From JAXHUM01 sp034189325 (GTDB lineage: Bacteria; Desulfobacterota; DSM-4660; Desulfatiglandales; Desulfatiglandaceae): a DNA stretch of 29,266 nucleotides. Positions 24,674-29,266 of this stretch are shown here, one piece after another (position 1 is the first letter of the stretch; every line of letters begins with the position of its first letter). The position numbers and the translations under genes were made by a program. Where the stretch lies: contig JAXHUM010000071.1 of NCBI GenBank assembly GCA_034189325.1, forward strand, positions 1 to 29,266, written 5' to 3'. A model generated the notes under the pieces. It saw nothing but the letters and a program-made list of their open reading frames with translations. It searched no databases and had not been told where the DNA came from.

Positions 24674-26356
24674 TCATGCAAGAACACTCGAAGGACTGCA
24701 GATATAGGGCCCTTCGCCCGGCATATTGAAGACTTGTGATTTGACCAGGGCAAACTCCCCTCTGGTCATCCCCGATTTCACGGCATCAATGAGAGGCGGG
24801 ATCATGTTCTGTTTTGCATTGATAGCGTCCACCAGCTCTCCTTTCGCCTCTTCCAGTTTTTTATTGTCCCTTTCTTCTCTGACCTTATTCAGTCTGGCAA
24901 TCTGTTTGTCCGCTACCGAATCGGAATATTCAAACAGGGCCTCAAAATCGGCGTGTTCCTGAAGTGTCTTGAGAGCGCGCATTTGGATATCATCCTCTTC
25001 GACAAGGGTGTTCACACCGACCAGCTTTTTTTTGCCCGAGTCGAATTCCTGCTGGTTCTTGAGGGCCGCGCTTCTGATCTCACTGCACATCCAGTCCCAG
25101 GCCTTAAAGCCTCCCCCTTTCGATTGAATGACACCGATAATCTCCATGGCTTCTTCCTCTATCCTATCGGTCAACCATTCAGTGTAGTAGGAACCACCTA
25201 GGGGATCGATGACCTTGGTGACACCTGTCTCAAGGTCTATGATCTGCTGGGTCCGGACAGAGAGGGCGGCGGAAAACTCCGTAGGGATTGCCAGGGCCTC
25301 GTCAAAGGAATTCACGTGAAGTGACTGGACACCTCCGAGAATGGCCGCCAAGGCATGGATCGTACTCCTTATCAGATTGTTGAAGGGCTGCTGCAGGGTA
25401 AGCGTGGGGGCATAGGTTTGGCAATGCATCCGGCACATGAGCGAACGGGGGGCCTTTGCTCCATAGTCTTCGCGAAAGGTCCTCGCCCAGATACGCCTCA
25501 TGGCACGGAATTTTGCCGCCTCTTCAAAGAATTCCGGGCCGGAATTAACAAACCAGGTCAACCGATGAAGGAAGTCGTCAATGTGGAGTCCCCGCTCGAT
25601 TAAGCCGTTGCAGCCAGCCATGGCGATGGCAACGCCAAAGGCAATTTCCTGTGCTGCCGTGCATCCTCCCTCTCTCACATTACGCATATCAAGATATCCC
25701 GCGTTGAAGAGAGGAACGTCTCTGGCGCAGAATTCCATGATATCCAGACATTCCGTTTCCGGCCGCATCCAGTTGGACATGCTCCCCCTGAGTTCTCTAA
25801 AATCGATACCCCGCCTTTGCGCAAGGGCGAGGTAGCAGGCCAAGGCAAAGGCGTTTGTCGTGATGATGTGGACCGGGTATTTCAACATGTCGATACCGTC
25901 AAAGAGGGTCTCGTAATCATACAAGGTATCCAGGGCAACACCCCCCTTGCCGACGAGTCCTCGGACCCTCTCATCATCGCTGTCGGCTCTATTGCCTGAG
26001 CCATCATCAGGAACCACAGAGAGGGCGTTGGCGCCCTGGGAGAGAAGAAATTTCCATCTCTCATTGGTCTCTTCTGCTGTTCCAAGTCCTGTGACCTGCC
26101 TGATGTGAAGATCGCGGGTCAGGTAACCGGCCTCAAATACACCTCGCGTGAAGGGATATTGTCCGGGGAAGGAAATGTCTTTAAGGAAGTCTGTTTGGGC
26201 CATATCACGAGGGGTATAAAGGGGTTTGACTTTCATGCCCGAATAGGTGACATGTTCGGATTCCGCACCGGGAATCTTACTCAAGACCCTGTTTACATCC
26301 GCCTCGTATCTCTCCTGAATATCCTTCAGCTCTTCTATTAATTCCTCTTTGAACAT
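24674..26356 (-). CDS. B12-dependent acyl-CoA mutase large subunit, divergent active site
   Basis: A protein of about 560 aa, the (beta/alpha)8 substrate-binding subunit of a methylmalonyl-CoA-mutase-family enzyme. Clear family blocks are FPGQYPFTRGVFEAGY, HIRQVTGLGTAEETN, FFEEAAKFRAMRRIW, HCQTYAPTLT, LGGVQSLHVNSFDEALAIPTEFSA and VIDPLGGSYY. Pocket positions differ from known subtypes. Val90 replaces Tyr89 of methylmalonyl-CoA mutase (Phe in ICM, Ile in HCM). Val117 aligns with HCM Asp117, Ser196 replaces Gln197, and Asn228 replaces the catalytic His244. About 15 residues including the Arg207 region are deleted. I start at the second ATG (26356), 8 bases from GGAG; the first is at 26362. The substrate is unknown. 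Confidence 0.9.
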   Translation of the reverse strand: MFKEELIEELKDIQERYEADVNRVLSKIPGAESEHVTYSGMKVKPLYTPRDMAQTDFLKDISFPGQYPFTRGVFEAGYLTRDLHIRQVTGLGTAEETNERWKFLLSQGANALSVVPDDGSGNRADSDDERVRGLVGKGGVALDTLYDYETLFDGIDMLKYPVHIITTNAFALACYLALAQRRGIDFRELRGSMSNWMRPETECLDIMEFCARDVPLFNAGYLDMRNVREGGCTAAQEIAFGVAIAMAGCNGLIERGLHIDDFLHRLTWFVNSGPEFFEEAAKFRAMRRIWARTFREDYGAKAPRSLMCRMHCQTYAPTLTLQQPFNNLIRSTIHALAAILGGVQSLHVNSFDEALAIPTEFSAALSVRTQQIIDLETGVTKVIDPLGGSYYTEWLTDRIEEEAMEIIGVIQSKGGGFKAWDWMCSEIRSAALKNQQEFDSGKKKLVGVNTLVEEDDIQMRALKTLQEHADFEALFEYSDSVADKQIARLNKVREERDNKKLEEAKGELVDAINAKQNMIPPLIDAVKSGMTRGEFALVKSQVFNMPGEGPYICSPSSVLA

Positions 26357-26425
26357 GACCATGACTCCTTCTTTTGAGGTTGAACCGGAAATTGCCTGAA
26401 ATAGGGCTGCTCACTTTATAGGAAG

Positions 26426-26446
26426 AGTCTCTTTCACAAAGAGACT
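26426..26446. promoter_or_regulatory. 21-bp perfect palindrome, candidate operator of the mutase operon
   Basis: AGTCTCTTT and AAAGAGACT flank a 3-base centre, a size and symmetry typical of TetR-family operators. On the minus strand it ends five bases before a TATAAA box (26415-26420), about 60 bases from the mutase start, so a bound repressor would block a promoter there. The TetR gene lies immediately upstream. A stem-loop in RNA is the alternative. Confidence 0.5.
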
Positions 26447-26601
26447 TAAGCGTTAGATGGAGGATACATCTCCATCCGGGAGCATAAGAGTTCGTCAACA
26501 GCCACGATCGGCCTATTTTATGACGTAGTGACGGACTTTACTTTTGAGGACTAGTCAGCCCTCCGGTATCAGTCGGCAGTTGAAAAGACTTGAGAGCATG
26601 T

Positions 26602-27243
26602 TCAGTCGGAAACGTTGTTCTTAAGGCCACTCAAAAAAACATCAAAGGCCCTTGACAGAGTCGGTTTGAGAAAATCTTTGTCAGGTTTGGTTTTTCTTTT
26701 TCCCTCTTCCCACAGGACCAGGCCTGCGAAAATCGACCACATTATCTCGGCATGGGCCATGCCGTGGCCCGGTCTGAAGATCCCTTCGCGGACGCCCTCT
26801 TCGTAGACATCCTTGAACATGCACATGACCCTGTGCGCGAGGCGGTTTATTGCGCCAATAGTCTTCGGACTGAGAGAAGAATAGCTGTCTTCAAGCTGAA
26901 CTCGAAAGATATTCTTGAGGATAATCGGATCATACTTAAATGTACGATACATGGCGTCTTTGAATTCGAGTATTTTCCCCTCGACAGACAGGTTTTGGTC
27001 GTTGTAGATATCTGAAACCTGTTTGTGGAGGTACTCCAGGGTGATCAGATTCAGGGAGGCGTAGAGATCCTCCTTGGTACGGAAATAGGAATATATGGCT
27101 GAAGGACTCAATTCCGCCTGATTGGCGATATCTTCCATGGTCGCTGATTTGAGCCCCTTCACCAGAAACACCTCTTTGGCGGCATTCTGGATCAATTGCC
27201 GCCTCATTGTTTTTTCCCTCTCTTTTCTTTCCTTAATGCCCAT
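26602..27243 (-). CDS. TetR/AcrR family transcriptional regulator
   Basis: A 213-aa regulator. The N-terminal 12-60 region is a standard TetR helix-turn-helix (LIQNAAKEVF, MEDIANQAELSPSAIYSYFRTKEDLY). The C-terminal ligand domain is helical with no recognised ligand motif. The N-terminus MGIKERKEREKTMRRQ is typical of a large fatty-acid-related TetR group, supporting the start at 27243 despite a weak ribosome binding site. Palindromes cover its own promoter (27283-27309), and another lies before the downstream mutase genes, so it probably controls itself and the mutase, perhaps in response to an acyl-CoA. Control of the wider cluster cannot be judged. Confidence 0.93.
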   Translation of the reverse strand: MGIKERKEREKTMRRQLIQNAAKEVFLVKGLKSATMEDIANQAELSPSAIYSYFRTKEDLYASLNLITLEYLHKQVSDIYNDQNLSVEGKILEFKDAMYRTFKYDPIILKNIFRVQLEDSYSSLSPKTIGAINRLAHRVMCMFKDVYEEGVREGIFRPGHGMAHAEIMWSIFAGLVLWEEGKRKTKPDKDFLKPTLSRAFDVFLSGLKNNVSD

Positions 27244-27282
27244 GCTTAAATCACACCCTAATTTAGACGATCAATCGCTTTA

Positions 27283-27314
27283 AGAATGATATTCTCGTTT
27301 AGAATAAACTTCAA
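27283..27314 (-). promoter_or_regulatory. TetR gene promoter with overlapping palindromes
   Basis: On the minus strand TTGAAG (27309-27314) and TATCAT (27286-27291) are 17 bases apart. Two short palindromes overlap them: AGAAT-3 bases-ATTCT (27283-27295) over the -10 box and GTTTA-3 bases-TAAAC (27297-27309) over the spacer. This fits an autoregulated promoter. The sequence differs from the 26426 palindrome. Confidence 0.45.
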
Positions 27315-27802
27315 CGCCTTATTGTCAACAAAAAACAGCAAGTAAAAAAGTCTCACGTTACAGGAGGGGGTTCAAGAAAATTGTCTTTTTAGGGCTTTTA
27401 TGAGATAGGGTTCTACAGCATTGATTTGGCGGATTATTGTTTCAGGGTATCAAGGTATTCTTTTTCGTATAAGAACGGATAAAAGAGTTTCAGGGCCGGT
27501 GGCCAATATACATATTCTCCAGGATTGTTTAAGGGACGGTTGGGGAAAGCAGCTATGTTGCAGCAGATCGTCAATAGATGCAACAGGTTCGTCACACTCA
27601 AGCACCAGATCTAAATGAAATTCTGGGTCTGTAACATGAACAAAAACCATCTATCAAGAAATGCTTATAGGGTATGTCCATTGAAAGGGCAGATAACCAG
27701 GCCAGCCAACATCCAGCCCCGACAATTGAGGATCATGGGATTGTTGGACTACGAGATGCCCCCCAAGGCGTCCCTTTAGCTCTTCACCGGCTTCCCTGAC
27801 AC
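27315..27802. other. Gene-free spacer, nothing firm
   Basis: About 490 bases between the TetR promoter and the hydrolase gene. A 66-codon minus-strand frame exists at 27450-27650, but I recognise no domain and see no convincing ribosome binding site, so I do not call it a gene. There are no RNA genes or clear repeats. Confidence 0.5.
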
Positions 27803-28771
27803 TCAGGCTATCTTGGCGACCCCAGGCATTATCTCGGGAAATTTTTTCAACACCTCTGTGTCGTGTCCCGGGACAAATGTCCCGTTCCTTCCCAAGATCT
27901 TTCTGAACCTCTGCATCCCGTCAAGAGCATCCGTCATCTCCCCGTGAATGATACCCACGGGCCAGTCTTCTTCGTAATTGCTGTAGGCATAAGAGGCATC
28001 ACTGGCAAGTACAACCGGCCCCTTGGCCGTTTTTACATTCAGCGACTGCAAACCCACATAATGTCCGTCTACACGGATTGCGTCGATCCCTGGAAGGATC
28101 TCCTCTCCCTTGCTATCCTTTTTTCCCGGTACGAGCACCAGATTGCCTTTCATGTGGCATTTGACCACGAGGTCGATATCCTGGTTGGCAGGATATCCTA
28201 TCTTGCGCAGCATCGGGTATTTGGGTGCTTTCTCCACTGTCCAGCGATAACAAGCCTCCTGGATATAATGCCTGGCGTTTGGAAATTGGCCTATTCCATT
28301 TACATGGTCCCAGTGGGCATGTGAGGTGACCACGGCGTCAATATCCCCTGTCTTCAGGCCTAATTTACCGAGCACGGTGGAGTGATCTTCGTAATTCAAC
28401 AGCCTGTGGGCCTTGGCCGTCGCAGCGGTAACTCCCGAGTCAAAAAGGATGTTCATGCCATGTCCCTTAATGAGCCAGTAATAGAAGTGGGCGAATAACG
28501 GAGGCTGATTGGGAACAAAAGGGGGCCTCCCCATCCAATGCAAGACATAGCCTGGGAAATAGTCGGCGGAAGCGTATTTAAGGGCGTATATTTCGTAATC
28601 AGGTCTCTCGCCCGCATAGGAAATACCGGAAAAAATATTACCCTCCTTTCCTGCTTTCCCTTTCAACGCGGGTATGAAACCTGTCACACTTGCCGCTAAT
28701 GCAGCAGCCCCCGAGATTCTCAGAAAATCCCTTCTCGTTGTCTTTCTCTCTCTTTTTTCCTCTTCCATCAT
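27803..28771 (-). CDS. Tat-exported metallo-beta-lactamase-fold hydrolase (lactonase-like)
   Basis: A 322-aa MBL-fold protein. The N-terminus has a twin-arginine signal (TTRRDFLRISG, Arg13-Arg14) followed by a hydrophobic stretch, so the folded enzyme should be exported to the periplasm. A full two-metal site is visible: H151-A-H153-W-D155-H156, His237 (VDGHYVG), Asp258 (LASDASY) and His303 (PGHDTEV). This arrangement and the DGHYVGLQS segment resemble N-acyl-homoserine-lactone lactonases (AttM/AiiA type), though ester or lactone substrates of other kinds are equally possible. AAGGAGGG lies just upstream of the ATG. It stands alone; a link to the nearby catabolic genes is conjecture. Confidence 0.9.
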   Translation of the reverse strand: MMEEEKRERKTTRRDFLRISGAAALAASVTGFIPALKGKAGKEGNIFSGISYAGERPDYEIYALKYASADYFPGYVLHWMGRPPFVPNQPPLFAHFYYWLIKGHGMNILFDSGVTAATAKAHRLLNYEDHSTVLGKLGLKTGDIDAVVTSHAHWDHVNGIGQFPNARHYIQEACYRWTVEKAPKYPMLRKIGYPANQDIDLVVKCHMKGNLVLVPGKKDSKGEEILPGIDAIRVDGHYVGLQSLNVKTAKGPVVLASDASYAYSNYEEDWPVGIIHGEMTDALDGMQRFRKILGRNGTFVPGHDTEVLKKFPEIMPGVAKIA

Positions 28772-29266
28772 GTTTCCCTCCTTTGTTATGATGACTTTCC
28801 TGCGGCAAACAATGCCCCAAATTCCAAAAACCCTGCTGAGAGAATCCCTATCAATACCTGCGGCCTTTTGGCAGCAGCCTTATCCCGATTGAAATCCTGG
28901 ATAACAAAGGCCGACGTCATCTGTGTGGATAAAGAGCCCTCTGGGTGGTTGGTCATTACAGGGTGAAAGGTCAAGGATAGATCCCTCACTAACTTATAAA
29001 GGCCTTGATGTGATGTTCAGTGGGAGTTCCTTCTTACCCACAAAGTGATCGTCAAGAACAGGGCCTCTGTTTGAGTTTTCATAATCGTTTGAAGAGAAAA
29101 CCGCGGTCGAAATATCTGCTGTCAGATCCTGTGTATTTTTAACGGTCTGGTGGAAGTTATTCGCATAACTGAGGTGAGGTGAGATGATAAGTAGTCTTCT
29201 TTTTTACAAGCTTTACGTGATTCAGCCTTGTGTGTCAACCATAATACGATTGCAGGATATTGTAGG
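28772..29266. other. Gene-free right end
   Basis: About 495 bases upstream of the hydrolase gene with no recognisable coding frame, RNA gene or repeat. The hydrolase promoter should lie in the first part; no clear -35/-10 pair was found. Confidence 0.45.

Noticed and set aside
24245..26356. Assignment as classical methylmalonyl-CoA mutase
   Set aside because: Key pocket residues for methylmalonyl-CoA (Tyr89, Arg207 region, His244) are not conserved, and the architecture is a split ICM/HCM-like pair.
27450..27650. 66-codon minus-strand frame
   Set aside because: I considered a mobile-element passenger-type remnant, but the resemblance was too vague to support.
28786..28989. 67-codon minus-strand frame upstream of the hydrolase
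   Set aside because: GTG start without a convincing ribosome binding site, no known domain.
1..29266. CRISPR arrays, tRNA or rRNA genes, IS transposases, B12 riboswitch
   Set aside because: Looked for on both strands; no repeat-spacer pattern, cloverleaf, transposase motif or cobalamin riboswitch core was seen.

Overview
The window looks like part of a chromosome from an anaerobic, fatty- or aromatic-acid-degrading Desulfobacterota (former Deltaproteobacteria). This is inferred from gene content, not from a marker gene. The signs are five acyl-CoA dehydrogenases, thiolase/DUF35 partners of the type used in anaerobic toluene (BbsAB) metabolism, a branched-chain-type ABC transporter with an embedded CoA ligase, and a split B12-dependent acyl-CoA mutase.

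Layout. (1) Positions 1-2300 hold unrelated genes: a remnant of an RHS/YD-repeat gene, a PEBP/YbhB-like protein and a small methyltransferase. (2) Positions 2281-15690 are one minus-strand catabolic block. It has a strong sigma70-like promoter at 15660-15688 and a stem-loop at 2281-2310. In transcription order it encodes acyl-CoA dehydrogenase (ACAD5), DUF35 protein, thiolase B, ACAD4, an HMG-CoA-synthase-like/DUF35 fusion, thiolase A, an internal rho-independent terminator, SDR2, ACAD3, ACAD2, SDR1, enoyl-CoA hydratase and ACAD1. (3) A 765-bp divergent spacer leads to (4) a plus-strand block at 16323-23344: livG, acyl-CoA synthetase, livH, livM, substrate-binding protein, livF. (5) A 131-bp inverted-repeat element and an eight-cysteine protein follow. 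(6) On the minus strand lie a TetR regulator, a mutase large subunit and its B12-binding subunit. (7) The right end has a Tat-exported metallo-beta-lactamase-fold hydrolase.

How it may work together (inference). The Liv-type transporter imports a carboxylic acid and the AMP-forming ligase makes its CoA thioester. ACADs, hydratase and SDRs perform beta-oxidation-like steps, and two thiolases with DUF35 Zn/OB-fold partners cleave the products. The mutase may rearrange a branched skeleton. The substrate cannot be named from sequence alone.

The most unusual points are: a mutase whose substrate-pocket positions differ from every characterised subtype I know (including the normally invariant His), an HMG-CoA-synthase homologue without its nucleophilic Cys, fused to DUF35 and abutting an SCP2-type thiolase, and an adjacent ACAD pair whose catalytic and FAD-binding residues are complementary. 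All alignments were made by eye from remembered family motifs.
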